From Allobosea sp. BH3 (GTDB taxonomy: Bacteria; Pseudomonadota; Alphaproteobacteria; Rhizobiales; Beijerinckiaceae): a stretch of 64,000 bases of DNA. The notes beneath the pieces were generated by a model. The model saw nothing but the letters and a program-made list of their open reading frames with translations. It did no database searches and had not been told where the DNA came from. Position numbers and translations under genes: made by a program. The stretch lies in contig NZ_JAIMCA010000002.1 of NCBI RefSeq assembly GCF_025499465.1, positions 680,978 through 744,977 of the forward strand, read 5' to 3'. Positions 53,084 through 62,793 of the stretch are shown here, one piece after another. Within the stretch, counting starts at the first letter, position 1, and every line of letters starts with the position of its first letter.

Positions 53084-53491
53084 ATGACTACGTTGAAGAA
53101 CGTGCCGCCCTACGACTCCTCGAAAGCCGAAAGCCTTGCATCTCCCGAATTGCTGGACGGCGGCGTGCGGCTGTTCCAGGCCCAGCTCGCCTCGGCCGCC
53201 GCAGTTCCGCAGGCGATCTGGGAGGCCAATCTCTCCATCCTGTCCGAGATGCTGACCTTCATGAGCCATCGGATGAGGGCGCAGGCCGAATTCTGCGGTC
53301 ATCTCGGCCATTGCAAGGAGATTGCCGAGGCGGTCGATGTGCAGCGCAACTTCGCGCAAAGCGTCACCGGCGATTATTCGCAGGAGGTCGAGAAGCTGTC
53401 GGACATCGCCCGCAAGAACCTCGCCACCTTCTCCGCCATCGGCGCCCAATGCGCGTCGGCCCTGGGCGGAAGCGGAAAGCTGGCGGCCTGA
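53084..53491 (+). CDS. phasin-family protein
   Basis: A 135-residue amphipathic, mostly helical protein of the phasin type, which coats polyhydroxybutyrate granules. Helical segments such as LLDGGVRLFQAQLASAAAVP and NLATFSAIGAQCASALGG fit. AAGGAGG lies 8 bases before the ATG, so 53084 is the start; an in-frame ATG at 53054 lacks one. It sits near phaC and under its own FNR box, indicating granule-associated function in low oxygen. Confidence 0.85.
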   Translation: MTTLKNVPPYDSSKAESLASPELLDGGVRLFQAQLASAAAVPQAIWEANLSILSEMLTFMSHRMRAQAEFCGHLGHCKEIAEAVDVQRNFAQSVTGDYSQEVEKLSDIARKNLATFSAIGAQCASALGGSGKLAA

Positions 53492-53607
53492 TCGCGACGA
53501 GGTTTCGACGCGGCGTGTTCGATCACGTCGCGCCGAGGCCGTTTCACTTGCCTGCCAGCCGGGGCAAAGTCCCGCCCGCGCCGGTGGCTGCCGGATTGGA
53601 GGTTCCC

Positions 53608-54321
53608 ATGCTTGTCGATACCGTGATGACGGCGCCCGTCGTCAGCGTCGATCCCTCGACCTCGATCGCGAATGCGGCGAAGCTCATGCTCTCCCTGCGG
53701 ATCAGCGGCCTGCCCGTCGTCGAGAGCGACGGAACCCTGGTCGGGATGCTGAGCGAAGGCGACCTGCTGCGCCGAAGCGAGCTGGGAACCGAGCGCAAGC
53801 GGCCCTGGTGGCTCGAATTCCTGGCCAGTCCCGGCAAGATCGCCGATGAATATGTCCAGTCGCATGGCCGCAAGGTCGGGGAAATCATGGCGACGGGCGT
53901 TGTGACCACGCAGCGCGACGCCTCGCTCGAAGACATCGTCGAGCTGATGAGGAAACATCGCGTCAAGCGCCTGCCCGTCGTGGAGGATGGCAAGGTCATC
54001 GGCATCGTCGCCCGTTCCGATCTGCTGCGTGCTCTCGCCAAAACCCTGACAGCCGGCCCAGCCATCGCAGGCGATGACGAGCGCATCGAGGCTGCCGTCA
54101 CCGCGGAGCTCAACAAGCAGAGCTGGGGCGGGAACGGGATGATCCGCGTTCACGCGAAAGACGGCACGGTGGAGCTCACAGGCGCGATCTTCGACGAGCG
54201 TGCCCGCCTCGCCGCCCGGGTCGCGGCCGAGAATATTCCGGGCGTGAAATCGGTCTCCGACCAGATCGTCTCGGTCGAGCCGATGTCGGGGATGGTGCTG
54301 GTGTCGCCGACCGGCAGCTAG
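53608..54321 (+). CDS. CBS-domain pair with C-terminal BON domain
   Basis: A 237-residue soluble protein. Two CBS motifs (residues 1-60, MTAPVVSVDPSTSIANAAKLM; and about 90-150, VTTQRDASLEDIVELM) form a Bateman module that would sense an adenine nucleotide. The last ~70 residues form a BON domain (VHAKDGTVELTGAIFDERA). TTGGAGG precedes the ATG. The target is unknown. It lies 116 bases after the phasin gene on the same strand and may share the phasin's FNR-controlled promoter, and it converges with ackA. Confidence 0.9.
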   Translation: MLVDTVMTAPVVSVDPSTSIANAAKLMLSLRISGLPVVESDGTLVGMLSEGDLLRRSELGTERKRPWWLEFLASPGKIADEYVQSHGRKVGEIMATGVVTTQRDASLEDIVELMRKHRVKRLPVVEDGKVIGIVARSDLLRALAKTLTAGPAIAGDDERIEAAVTAELNKQSWGGNGMIRVHAKDGTVELTGAIFDERARLAARVAAENIPGVKSVSDQIVSVEPMSGMVLVSPTGS

Positions 54322-54341
54322 CCTTCTGGAGCACACGCCGA

Positions 54342-54360
54342 TCAGGTTGATTCAACCTGA
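54342..54360. terminator. palindrome between convergent genes
   Basis: TCAGGTTGA and TCAACCTGA form a perfect 9-bp palindrome around one base. It lies between the convergent stops of the CBS-BON gene and ackA and is probably a short bidirectional 3' hairpin. It lacks a T-run. Confidence 0.45.
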
Positions 54361-54372
54361 GCGGATCCGGCT

Positions 54373-55545
54373 CTAGAGAAGCGAGAGGGCCTCGTCCGCG
54401 ATGACGCGCTCCTCATCCGTCGCGACGACGAAGGCGGCGACGCGGCTTTCGGAGCGGCTGATCCGCGGCGCATCGGCGGCGTTCGCGGCCTCGTCGAGCG
54501 CAAGGCCGAGCCAGCCCAGACGTGCGGCGACGGCGGCGCGGATCGCTGGCTGGTGCTCGCCGATGCCGGCCGTGAACACCACGGCGTCGAGCCCGCCCAG
54601 CGTCGTCGCCAGCCGCGCCACCTCGCCCGCGATGCGGAAGGTGAAGAGGTCGAGCGCCTGCTTCGCCTCGGGCCTGCCGCTCTCCAGCAGGTCGCGGCTA
54701 TCGGCGCTGATACCGGAGACTCCGAGCAGGCCGGATTGGCGGTAGAGCAGATTCTCCAGCTCCTTCGCGCCGTAGTTCTTGCCCGCGAGCAGATGCAGCA
54801 GCACGCCGGGGTCGAGCGCGCCGCAGCGCGTCGCCATCGGGATGCCGTCCAGCGCCGAGAAGCCCATGCTGGTGTCGCGGCTGACGCCGGCTTCGAGCGC
54901 GCAGAGGCTGGCGCCGCTGCCGAGATGGGCCACGACGACCTTAGCCTCGGCAAACGCCGGCTCGCGGCGCGCGAGTTCGCCCGCGATGAAGCGATAGGAC
55001 AGGCCGTGGAAGCCGTAGCGCTTGACGCCCTCGTCATGCAGCGCGCGCGGAATCGCGAAACGGCGCACGACATCGGCATGGCCACGGTGAAAGGCGGTGT
55101 CGAAGGAGGCGGTCTGCGGCAGGCCGGGGCGCAAGCGCCGGATCGCCCTGATCAGCCTGATGCCCTGCGGCTGGTGCAGCGGGGCGCGCGATGTCAGCGC
55201 CTCCATGGCCGCGATGGCGCCATCATCGATCCGAGCGGGGCCGGTGAAATGGTCTCCACCATGGACGATCCGGTGGCCGGCAGCAGCGACGCCGTCGATG
55301 TCGAAATGCCAGGAAAGCCGGCGGAACGCCTCCGCCAGCACCGCGTCCAGCTCCTCGCCGGCCACGGCCTCCAGCGCGATGTCGAAACGGTCGGGCCCCT
55401 CGACCAGCGAGAAGCGCAGGGGCTCCTCGCGGAAGTCGATCACGCCCTTGCCGATGCGCTCGGCCCCGGACGGCCCCAGCTCAAAGAGGCCGATCTTCAC
55501 CGTCGATGAACCGGCGTTGAAGGTGAGCAGCAGCGGAGCCGTCAC
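54373..55545 (-). CDS. ackA: acetate (or butyrate) kinase
   Basis: A 390-residue ASKHA-fold kinase interconverting acetyl phosphate plus ADP with acetate plus ATP. Motifs present: FNAGSSTVKIGLF at the N-terminus, HRIVHGGDHF, the KRYGFHGLSYRFIA signature, VVAHLGSGASLCA and VVFTAGIGEHQPAIR. It overlaps the phosphotransacylase gene by ATGA, so the two form a substrate-level ATP module. Placed after phaC, it could act on acetyl- or butyryl-type phosphates; acetate is the default by sequence. Confidence 0.95.
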   Translation of the reverse strand: MTAPLLLTFNAGSSTVKIGLFELGPSGAERIGKGVIDFREEPLRFSLVEGPDRFDIALEAVAGEELDAVLAEAFRRLSWHFDIDGVAAAGHRIVHGGDHFTGPARIDDGAIAAMEALTSRAPLHQPQGIRLIRAIRRLRPGLPQTASFDTAFHRGHADVVRRFAIPRALHDEGVKRYGFHGLSYRFIAGELARREPAFAEAKVVVAHLGSGASLCALEAGVSRDTSMGFSALDGIPMATRCGALDPGVLLHLLAGKNYGAKELENLLYRQSGLLGVSGISADSRDLLESGRPEAKQALDLFTFRIAGEVARLATTLGGLDAVVFTAGIGEHQPAIRAAVAARLGWLGLALDEAANAADAPRISRSESRVAAFVVATDEERVIADEALSLL

Positions 55546-56939
55546 GCCGGCACCTTCAGAGCGGCGCGGCGCGCGGCGACGAGCTTGGCGAGCGCCGCCG
55601 AGGCGATGCGCGTCTTCAGCGAATCCGCGCGGCTCGTCAGGATGATGGGAACGCGCGCCCCGAGCACGAGCCCGGCCGCATCGGCATTGGCGAAATAGAT
55701 GAGCTGCTTGGCCAGCATGTTTCCGGCTTCGAGGTCCGGCACCAGCAGGATGTCGGCCTGGCCTGCCACCGGCGAGACGATGCCCTTGGCGCGGGCGGCT
55801 TCCGGGCTCACCGCATTGTCGAAGGCGAGCGGCCCGTCGACGCGGGCGCCGGTGATCTGGCCGCGCATGGCCATGACGGTGAGCGCGGCGGCATCGAGCG
55901 TCGAGGGCATCTGCTCGTTGACCGTCTCGACGGCGGCGAGCACGGCGACAAGCGGCTCGGGGATGCCGAGCGTATGCATCAGGTCGATGGCGTTCTGGCA
56001 GATGTCGCGCTTGTGCAGGAGCGTCGGCTGGATGTTGACGGCGGCGTCGGTGACGATCAGCGGCTTGGGATAGGCCGGCAGGCTCATCGCGTAGACATGG
56101 CTGATGCGCCGCTCGGTCCTGAGCCCCGAGGTGACAACCGCGCCCAGCAGCTCGTCCGTGTGCAGGCTGCCTTTCATCAGGGTCGCAACCTGGCCTGCGC
56201 AGGCGAGCTCGACAGCCCGGGCCGCCGCGGCATGGCTGTGCGGAACGGCTTCGATGGGGATGCCGTCGATCGAGACCTGCGCCGCCTCGGCTGCGGCGCG
56301 GATCTTCGCCTCCGGGCCGATCAGGACCGGCTCCAGCAGGCCCTCGTCGCGGATCTCGACCGCAGCCAGCATCGCCTCCGGCGAGCAGGGATGGACGATG
56401 GCGGCCCTGAGTGGCGGCAGCTCCCGCGCCTGTCGGATAAACGCCTCATAACGGTCGCTGCGCTTCAGGGATATCTCCGGCAGACGGGCGCGTGGCCATT
56501 CGATCGACTCTGCCGGGGCGATCACCGTCGCGGTTCCGTCCAGCACCGCCTCGCCACGCTGGTTGGTGCAGCGCGTATCGAGCAGGACGATGCGCTTTTC
56601 AGCCCGCTTTTCCCGCACGGTGACGACGACCGTCACGGTATCGCCCGGCGCCACGGGCTTGAGGAAGCGCAGATCCTGCCCGAGATAGATCGTGCCCGGG
56701 CCGGGCAGCCGCGTGCCGAGGACGGCGGAGACCAGCGCCGCCGTCCACATACCATGGGCCACGACATGGCCGAACATGTCGCTTGCGGCGAAGGCGGCGT
56801 CGAGATGGGCTGGATTGACGTCGCCCGAGACGGCCGCGAAAAGGTCGATGTCGTCGCGCCCGACGAGGCGCACCAGCGAGGCGCTCTCGCCGATGGCGAG
56901 TTCGTCGAAGGTGCGGTTCCTGAGCAGTTCCTGGTCCAT
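55542..56939 (-). CDS. bifunctional MaoC-like hydratase / phosphate acyltransferase
   Basis: A 465-residue fusion. Residues ~10-135 are a MaoC/R-specific enoyl-CoA hydratase hot-dog domain (DVNPAHLDAAFAASDMFG and HGMWTAALVSAVLGTRLPGP). Residues ~150-460 are a phosphate acetyl/butyryltransferase domain (VTDAAVNIQPTL, GPLAFDNAVSP, VPDLEAGNMLAKQL). It could supply (R)-3-hydroxyacyl-CoA for PhaC and transfer acyl groups from CoA to phosphate for AckA. ATG at 56939 has GAGGG upstream and begins 8 bases after the phaC stop. Confidence 0.9.
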   Translation of the reverse strand: MDQELLRNRTFDELAIGESASLVRLVGRDDIDLFAAVSGDVNPAHLDAAFAASDMFGHVVAHGMWTAALVSAVLGTRLPGPGTIYLGQDLRFLKPVAPGDTVTVVVTVREKRAEKRIVLLDTRCTNQRGEAVLDGTATVIAPAESIEWPRARLPEISLKRSDRYEAFIRQARELPPLRAAIVHPCSPEAMLAAVEIRDEGLLEPVLIGPEAKIRAAAEAAQVSIDGIPIEAVPHSHAAAARAVELACAGQVATLMKGSLHTDELLGAVVTSGLRTERRISHVYAMSLPAYPKPLIVTDAAVNIQPTLLHKRDICQNAIDLMHTLGIPEPLVAVLAAVETVNEQMPSTLDAAALTVMAMRGQITGARVDGPLAFDNAVSPEAARAKGIVSPVAGQADILLVPDLEAGNMLAKQLIYFANADAAGLVLGARVPIILTSRADSLKTRIASAALAKLVAARRAALKVPA

Positions 56940-56946
56940 CCGGCCC

Positions 56947-58764
56947 TCAGCGTTGCAGGACATACTGGCCCGGCGCATCGCCGAGCGGGGCATAGCCTGC
57001 CTCGGCACGGCCGAGTGCGGAAGGTGCCGGCACGCGCTCCGGCGTCGAATGCGCCGCCAGCCATTCCGCCCAGGCGAGCCACCAGGAGCCCTCGCGAACC
57101 TTGGCGGCCTCCACCCACTCGTCCGGGCTCAGGCAGATGTCGTTATGCCTGCGCAGCGCAATGCGGAAGCTGCGATGCGGGCGGCCAGGCTCGCTGACGA
57201 TGCCGGCATTGTGGCCGCCGCCGGTGAGCACGAAGGTCAGTTCGGCATCGGTCAGCAGGTGCAGCTTGTAGACCGAACGCCAGGGCGCGACATGGTCCCG
57301 CTCCGTGCCGACGGCGAAGAGCGGCATATGGATGTTCTGCAAGGCGGCCGGCCGGCCATCGACCATGAAGCGGCCGCCGGCAAGCTCGTTGTCGAGATAG
57401 AGCTTGCGCAGATATTCCGCATGCATGCGGTAGGGCATGCGCGTCGAGTCCGCGTTCCAGGCCATGAGGTCGAACATCGGCGTGCGCTCGCCCATCAGAT
57501 AGTCATGCACGAGGCGGGACCAGATCAGGTCGTTCGAGCGTAGGAGCTGGAAGGCGCCCGCCATCTGGTCGGCCGAGAGATAGCCGCGGTTCCACATCAT
57601 GCTCTCCAGCATGCGTAGCTGGCTGTCGTCGATGAAGAGGGCGAGCTCACCCGGCTCGGTGAAGTCGGTCTGGGCCGCGAGCAGCGTCAGCGAGGCCAGC
57701 CGGGCATCGCCGCTGCGCGCCATGGCGGCCGCCGCGATCGAGAGCAGCGTGCCGCCGAGGCAATAGCCGGCGGCGTGGACCTTGCGGCCCGGCACGATCG
57801 CGGCGACGGCATCGAGTGCCGCCATCACGCCTTCCTGCCGATAGTCGTCCATGGTCAGGTCGCGATCCGCGGCTCCCGGATTGCGCCAGGAGACGCAGAA
57901 GACCGTATGGCCCTGTCCGACGAGATAGCGGATCAGCGAATTCTGCGGCGAAAGGTCGAGGATGTAATACTTCATGATCCAGGCGGGCACGATCAGGATC
58001 GGCTCCGCATGGACCGTCTCCGTCGTCGGCGCGTACTGGATCAGCTCGATCAGGCGGTTGCGATAGACGACCTGGCCCGGCGTCACAGCCACGTCGTGCC
58101 CGACGACGAAATCCTCCGCCCCGACCGGCGGCTGGCCGGTGAGCAGGCGGCTGCAATCCTCCAGCCAGTTATAGGCGCCCTGGACGAAGTTGGCGCCGCC
58201 GGTGGCGCGGGCCTTCTCGATCACCTCCGGATTGGCGAAGGGGAAGTTCGAGGGCGAGACCATGTCGAGGAGCTGGCGCGTGGCGAAGGAGACGACCTCC
58301 TCATGATGCCGGCTCACGCCCGGCACCTCATGGGTGACGTTGTGCCACCATTGCTGGCCGAGCAGGAAGGACTGGGCCCAGAAGCTGTAAGGCTGCTTTT
58401 GCCAGGCCTCGCCGCTGAAACGATGGTCGCCGGGCAGCGGCTCGATGCAGGGCGGCGTGTCCGGTTCCATCAGCGCGGCGATGAGATGGTTCCCGAGCCT
58501 GGCGGCCTTCCGGCCGGCCTTGTAGCCGAGCTCGAGGCGCTTGCCCGGCGCTGTCGAGAGATGGAGCCACCAATCGAGCGAGGCGAGCGCGAGCGACGCC
58601 GGGGAGAGGCCGGCGCTGAACTGCGCGCTGAGCGCCTCGCGCATCCGGTCGATCGCGCCGAAGGCCTCCAGCCCCAGCGCCTCGTCATGCCGGAGGGCGG
58701 CGGACATGGCCTGGGCCTGCGAAATTGCCTGGGCCTGCGAAGCGGATGCTGCCGGGATCTTCAT
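56947..58764 (-). CDS. phaC: poly(3-hydroxyalkanoate) synthase PhaC
   Basis: A 605-residue polymerase that joins (R)-3-hydroxyacyl-CoA into polyester granules. The lipase-like box GYCLGGT holds the active Cys335; partner residues lie in ERDHVAPW (Asp) and GGGHNAG (His). The N-terminal region has tandem AQAxSQAQAMS repeats. The ATG at 58764 follows GGAAGGAAGG; 58788 is an in-frame alternative. First gene of a phaC-maoC/pta-ackA operon. An FNR box lies 113 bases upstream. Confidence 0.94.
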   Translation of the reverse strand: MKIPAASASQAQAISQAQAMSAALRHDEALGLEAFGAIDRMREALSAQFSAGLSPASLALASLDWWLHLSTAPGKRLELGYKAGRKAARLGNHLIAALMEPDTPPCIEPLPGDHRFSGEAWQKQPYSFWAQSFLLGQQWWHNVTHEVPGVSRHHEEVVSFATRQLLDMVSPSNFPFANPEVIEKARATGGANFVQGAYNWLEDCSRLLTGQPPVGAEDFVVGHDVAVTPGQVVYRNRLIELIQYAPTTETVHAEPILIVPAWIMKYYILDLSPQNSLIRYLVGQGHTVFCVSWRNPGAADRDLTMDDYRQEGVMAALDAVAAIVPGRKVHAAGYCLGGTLLSIAAAAMARSGDARLASLTLLAAQTDFTEPGELALFIDDSQLRMLESMMWNRGYLSADQMAGAFQLLRSNDLIWSRLVHDYLMGERTPMFDLMAWNADSTRMPYRMHAEYLRKLYLDNELAGGRFMVDGRPAALQNIHMPLFAVGTERDHVAPWRSVYKLHLLTDAELTFVLTGGGHNAGIVSEPGRPHRSFRIALRRHNDICLSPDEWVEAAKVREGSWWLAWAEWLAAHSTPERVPAPSALGRAEAGYAPLGDAPGQYVLQR

Positions 58765-58876
58765 GGCCTTCCTTCCGCGGAGCCGCATATCGGCCTTGCG
58801 ACCATGCGGCCAAACTATGGGTTGAACTCCTGCCGTACTGCGCCATCCTGCCTAGCGTGCGCCATGTTGTCCTACG

Positions 58877-58890
58877 TTGATGTCGGTCAA
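58877..58890. promoter_or_regulatory. FNR/FixK box between phaC and the hlyD operon
   Basis: TTGATGTCGGTCAA matches TTGAT-N4-ATCAA at 9 of 10 positions. Its centre is 77-78 bases before the hlyD-type start and about 119 before phaC. The spacing to hlyD resembles that of the fixN and phasin boxes; one box could serve both directions. Confidence 0.85.
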
Positions 58891-58960
58891 TGCGACGCCA
58901 TGATGTCGGCTCCAGTTTGGCGCGCGCCATCGTCGGGCGGCGGAAGAGGAAGTGTGATCC

Positions 58961-60031
58961 ATGAGCGGCTCGAAACGAGGCTGGCTGATCGCAGCGGTCG
59001 CGGTCATCGCCGTGGCCGGCGGCTATGTGGCCTGGCGGCAGTCGAACGCCAGAGCGCTGCCGGAGGGCATCGCCGGCGGCAATGGCCGGATCGAGGCCAC
59101 GGAGATCGACATCGCGACCAAAAGCGCCGGGCGCATTCGCGAGATCCTGGTCAATGAGGGCGATTTCGTCACCGCCGGCCAGGTGATCGCGCGGATGGAC
59201 ACCGACCAGTTGCAGGCGCAGCGGCGGGAGGCCGAGGCTCAGCTCCAGCGGGCCGTGATCGGCATCGACACGGCCAAGAGCCAGGTCACCCAGCGGCAGG
59301 CCGAGCAGGAGGCGGCGACAGCGGTGGTGGCCCAGCGCGAGGCCGAGCTCGACGCCGCGCAGAAGCGCCTCGTCCGCACCGAGCAACTCGCCGACCGCGG
59401 CAACACCTCCGAGCAGGTCCGGGACGACGACCGCGCCCGCACCGAGGGCGCCAAGGCCGCCGTTGGCGCGGCGAAGGCGCAACTCGCGGCGACGAGCGCG
59501 GCGATCGGGGCGGCGAAGTCCCAGGTCGTGGCGGCGGAGGCCAGCGTCGTCGCCGCCAAGGCGACGATCGAGCGCATCGACGCCGACCTCGCCGACAGCA
59601 TCCTGAAGGCGCCGCGCGACGGGCGCGTGCAATATCGCGTCGCCCAGCCGGGCGAAGTGCTTTCGGCCGGCGGGCGCGTGCTGAACGTCGTCGATCTCGG
59701 CGATGTCTACATGACCTTCTTCCTGCCGACCGAGCAGGCCGGGCGCGTAGCCTTCGGCGCCGAGGCGCGGATCGTGCTCGACGCGGCGCCGCGCTACGTC
59801 ATCCCCGCCTCGATCTCGATGGTGGCCGATGTGGCGCAATTCACGCCCAAGACCGTGGAGACGGCGCAGGAACGGCAGAAGCTGATGTTCCGGATCAAGG
59901 CGCGGATCGCCCCGGAGCTGCTTAAGAAATACATCCGCCATGTGAAGACCGGCCTGCCCGGGGTGGCCTATGTCAAGCTCACGGACGATGCCCAGTGGCC
60001 GGCGCGGCTGCAGGAGGGGCTGGTGCAATGA
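58961..60031 (+). CDS. HlyD-family membrane fusion protein (YhiI type)
   Basis: A 356-residue periplasmic adaptor with an N-terminal membrane anchor (residues 8-25). A lipoyl/barrel-sandwich half follows ([20 protein letters not shown]), then a long Ala/Gln/Lys coiled-coil hairpin (about 90-210) and the second lipoyl half ([20 protein letters not shown]). It would connect the downstream ABC exporter to an outer-membrane channel. Its stop overlaps the next ATG (ATGA). An FNR box lies upstream, so low-oxygen expression is predicted. Confidence 0.92.
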   Translation: MSGSKRGWLIAAVAVIAVAGGYVAWRQSNARALPEGIAGGNGRIEATEIDIATKSAGRIREILVNEGDFVTAGQVIARMDTDQLQAQRREAEAQLQRAVIGIDTAKSQVTQRQAEQEAATAVVAQREAELDAAQKRLVRTEQLADRGNTSEQVRDDDRARTEGAKAAVGAAKAQLAATSAAIGAAKSQVVAAEASVVAAKATIERIDADLADSILKAPRDGRVQYRVAQPGEVLSAGGRVLNVVDLGDVYMTFFLPTEQAGRVAFGAEARIVLDAAPRYVIPASISMVADVAQFTPKTVETAQERQKLMFRIKARIAPELLKKYIRHVKTGLPGVAYVKLTDDAQWPARLQEGLVQ

Positions 60032-62793
60032 GCCTGCCGGGCGGCGCACCGGCGCAATGGGCGGCGCGCCTCTCCCAGGTCGGCCTCGCCTATGGGCGGA
60101 CGCGGGCACTCGACGGCATCACGGTCGACATACCCGCCGGCTGCATGGTCGGGCTGATCGGGCCCGATGGCGTCGGCAAGTCGAGCCTGCTCTCGCTGAT
60201 CGCCGGCGCACGCGCGATCAGCGAGGGGAAGATCGTGGCGCTGGGCGGAGACATGGCCGATGCCCGCCATCGCCGCGAGGCCTGCCCGGCCATCGCCTAC
60301 ATGCCGCAGGGCCTCGGCAAGAACCTCTATCCGACGCTTTCGGTCTTCGAGAACGTCGACTTCTTCGGCCGGCTCTTCGGTCATGGCAGGCGTGAACGCG
60401 AGCGACGGATCGCCACCCTGCTGGACGGCACCGGGCTTTCGCCCTTCGCCGACCGCCCCGCCGGCAAGCTCTCCGGCGGCATGAAGCAGAAGCTGGGCCT
60501 CTGCTGCGCGCTGATCCACGACCCCGACCTGCTGATCCTCGACGAGCCGACGACGGGTGTCGACCCGCTGTCGCGGCGCCAGTTCTGGGAACTGATCGAC
60601 AGCATCCGGGCGGAGCGACCCGGCATGAGCGTGCTGGTCGCGACGGCCTATATGGAGGAAGCAGGCCGCTTCGACTGGCTGATGGCGATGAATGCCGGCC
60701 ATATCCTCGCGACCGGCTCTCCGGCCGAGCTTCTGGCAGAGACGGGCACGCACACGCTCGACGACGCCTTCATCGCATTGCTGCCGGAGGAGCAACGCAG
60801 CCGGCACCACGCCATCGTGATCCCGCCACGGGATACGAGCCATGACGACGTCGTCGCGATCGAGGCCAGGGACCTGACCATGCGCTTCGGCGATTTCGTC
60901 GCCGTCGACAAGGTCAATCTCAGCGTCCCGCGCGGGGAGATCTTCGGCTTCCTCGGCTCGAATGGCTGCGGCAAGACCACGACGATGAAGATGCTGACCG
61001 GGCTGCTCGAAGCCAGCGAAGGCACAGCCAGTCTGTTCGGCCGCCCGGTCGACCCCAAGGACATCGAGACCCGCCGGCGCGTCGGCTACATGTCCCAGGC
61101 CTTCTCGCTCTATTCGGAGCTCACCGTCCGGCAGAATCTCGAGCTTCACGCGCGGCTGTTCCAGCTCCGGCCGGAGACGATTCCCGAGCGCGTCGACGAG
61201 ATGGCGCGCCGCTTCGACCTCGCCGGCGTGATGGAGGAGTTGCCCGACGCGCTGCCGCTCGGCATCCGCCAGCGCCTCTCGCTCGCGGTCGCCATGGTGC
61301 ACGGACCGGAGATGCTGATCCTCGACGAGCCGACCTCCGGCGTCGACCCGATCGCGCGCGACGCCCTCTGGCAGGGGCTCGTCGACCTCTCGCGCAAGGA
61401 CGGGGTCACGATCTTCATCTCGACCCATTTCATGAACGAGGCCGAGCGCTGCGACCGCATCTCGCTGATGCATGCCGGCAAGGTGCTGGTCAGCGACACG
61501 CCTGCGGGCATCGTCGCGCGGCGCGGCGCGGCCAATCTGGAAGAAGCCTTCGTCGCCTATCTCGAGGATGCGATCGGCACCGCGCAGACGCAACCAGCGT
61601 CGGCGGCCAAGCTCGCCGAGGTCGCGTCACCCGCGCATGCAGGCGGCAGGCAGCCCGGCTGGAGCCCGCTGAACCTGCGCCGGATGCTGAGCTACACCCG
61701 ACGCGAGGCGCTGGAACTCAGCCGCGACCCGATCCGCGCCACGCTGGCACTGGTCGGCAGCCTGATCCTGATGTTCGTCATGGGCTACGGCATCAATTTC
61801 GACGTCGAACACCTGTCCTTCGCCGTCCTCGACAACGACCAGAGCACGCTGAGCCAAAACTACACGCTCAACATCGCGGGCTCGCGCTATTTCACCGAGA
61901 AGCCGCCGATCCGGGACTATGCCGATCTCGACCGACGGATGCGCGCCGGCGAGATCAGCCTCGCAATCGAAATCCCGCCCGGCTTCGGCAGGGACGCGGC
62001 ACGCGGGCGCAATGTCGAGATCGGCGCCTGGATCGACGGCGCGATGCCGCAGCGCGCGGAGACGGTGCGCGGCTATGTCATGGGCCTGCACGCGCAATGG
62101 TTGTCGGAGAAGGCCCGCCAACTGCTCGGCGACAGGGCCGCGGCCGCGAATTTCAACCTTGAGACCCGCTTCCGCTACAACCCGGACATGGCGAGCCTCG
62201 TCGCCATGGTGCCGGCCGTCATCCCGCTGCTCCTGATGCTGATCCCGGCCATGCTCGCGGCGCTGAGCGTGGTGCGCGAGAAGGAGCTCGGCTCCATCGT
62301 CAATCTCTACGTCACGCCGGTGACGCGCAGTGAGTTCCTGCTCGGCAAGCAACTGCCCTATATCGGCTTGGCGATGCTGAACTTCCTGCTGCTGACGATG
62401 GCCGCGGTGCTGATCTTCCGCGTGCCCTTCACCGGCAGCTATCTCGCGCTGACCTGCGCCGCGCTGCTCTATGTGACGGCCTCGACCGGGATCGGCCTGC
62501 TGATCTCGACCTTCATGAGCAGCCAGATCGCCGCCATCTTCGGCACGGCGATCCTGACGATCCTGCCTGCCGTGTCGTTTTCGGGGATGATCGACCCGGT
62601 GTCCTCGCTGCAGGGCGCAGGCGCCGCCATCGGCCAGGTCTATCCGGCGACGCATTTCATCACCATCGCGCGGGCGACCTTCTCCAAGGCGCTCGGCTTC
62701 GGCGATCTCGGCGGCGCCTTCCTGCCGCTGGTGCTCGCGGTGCCGGTGCTGCTCGGCGCCAGTGTCCTCCTCTTGAAGAAGCAGGCGAGCTGA
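60028..62793 (+). CDS. ABC exporter with two ATPase domains fused to ABC-2 permease (RbbA/YhiH type)
   Basis: A 921-residue protein. ATPase 1 has Walker [10 protein letters not shown] (45-53), [11 protein letters not shown] and [13 protein letters not shown]. ATPase 2 has GSNGCGKTT (about 311-319), a divergent signature [12 protein letters not shown] and [12 protein letters not shown]. The C-terminal third (about 550-921) is an ABC-2 membrane domain with an N-terminal helix, a large extracytoplasmic loop ([17 protein letters not shown]) and five to six further helices. It is coupled to both neighbours by 4- and 1-base overlaps. The substrate is unknown; related systems export drugs or envelope compounds. 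Confidence 0.93.
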   Translation: MSLPGGAPAQWAARLSQVGLAYGRTRALDGITVDIPAGCMVGLIGPDGVGKSSLLSLIAGARAISEGKIVALGGDMADARHRREACPAIAYMPQGLGKNLYPTLSVFENVDFFGRLFGHGRRERERRIATLLDGTGLSPFADRPAGKLSGGMKQKLGLCCALIHDPDLLILDEPTTGVDPLSRRQFWELIDSIRAERPGMSVLVATAYMEEAGRFDWLMAMNAGHILATGSPAELLAETGTHTLDDAFIALLPEEQRSRHHAIVIPPRDTSHDDVVAIEARDLTMRFGDFVAVDKVNLSVPRGEIFGFLGSNGCGKTTTMKMLTGLLEASEGTASLFGRPVDPKDIETRRRVGYMSQAFSLYSELTVRQNLELHARLFQLRPETIPERVDEMARRFDLAGVMEELPDALPLGIRQRLSLAVAMVHGPEMLILDEPTSGVDPIARDALWQGLVDLSRKDGVTIFISTHFMNEAERCDRISLMHAGKVLVSDTPAGIVARRGAANLEEAFVAYLEDAIGTAQTQPASAAKLAEVASPAHAGGRQPGWSPLNLRRMLSYTRREALELSRDPIRATLALVGSLILMFVMGYGINFDVEHLSFAVLDNDQSTLSQNYTLNIAGSRYFTEKPPIRDYADLDRRMRAGEISLAIEIPPGFGRDAARGRNVEIGAWIDGAMPQRAETVRGYVMGLHAQWLSEKARQLLGDRAAAANFNLETRFRYNPDMASLVAMVPAVIPLLLMLIPAMLAALSVVREKELGSIVNLYVTPVTRSEFLLGKQLPYIGLAMLNFLLLTMAAVLIFRVPFTGSYLALTCAALLYVTASTGIGLLISTFMSSQIAAIFGTAILTILPAVSFSGMIDPVSSLQGAGAAIGQVYPATHFITIARATFSKALGFGDLGGAFLPLVLAVPVLLGASVLLLKKQAS

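Noticed and set aside
54342..54360. Palindrome TCAGGTTGA-T-TCAACCTGA as a fifth FNR site
   Set aside because: The half-sites are only one base apart, not four, and it lies between convergent stop codons and not in a promoter.
58680..58740. Short tandem repeat (QAQAxS twice) at the PhaC N-terminus as a recombination or phase-variation tract
   Set aside because: Only two imperfect copies within a poorly conserved Ala-rich leader; too short to support slippage.
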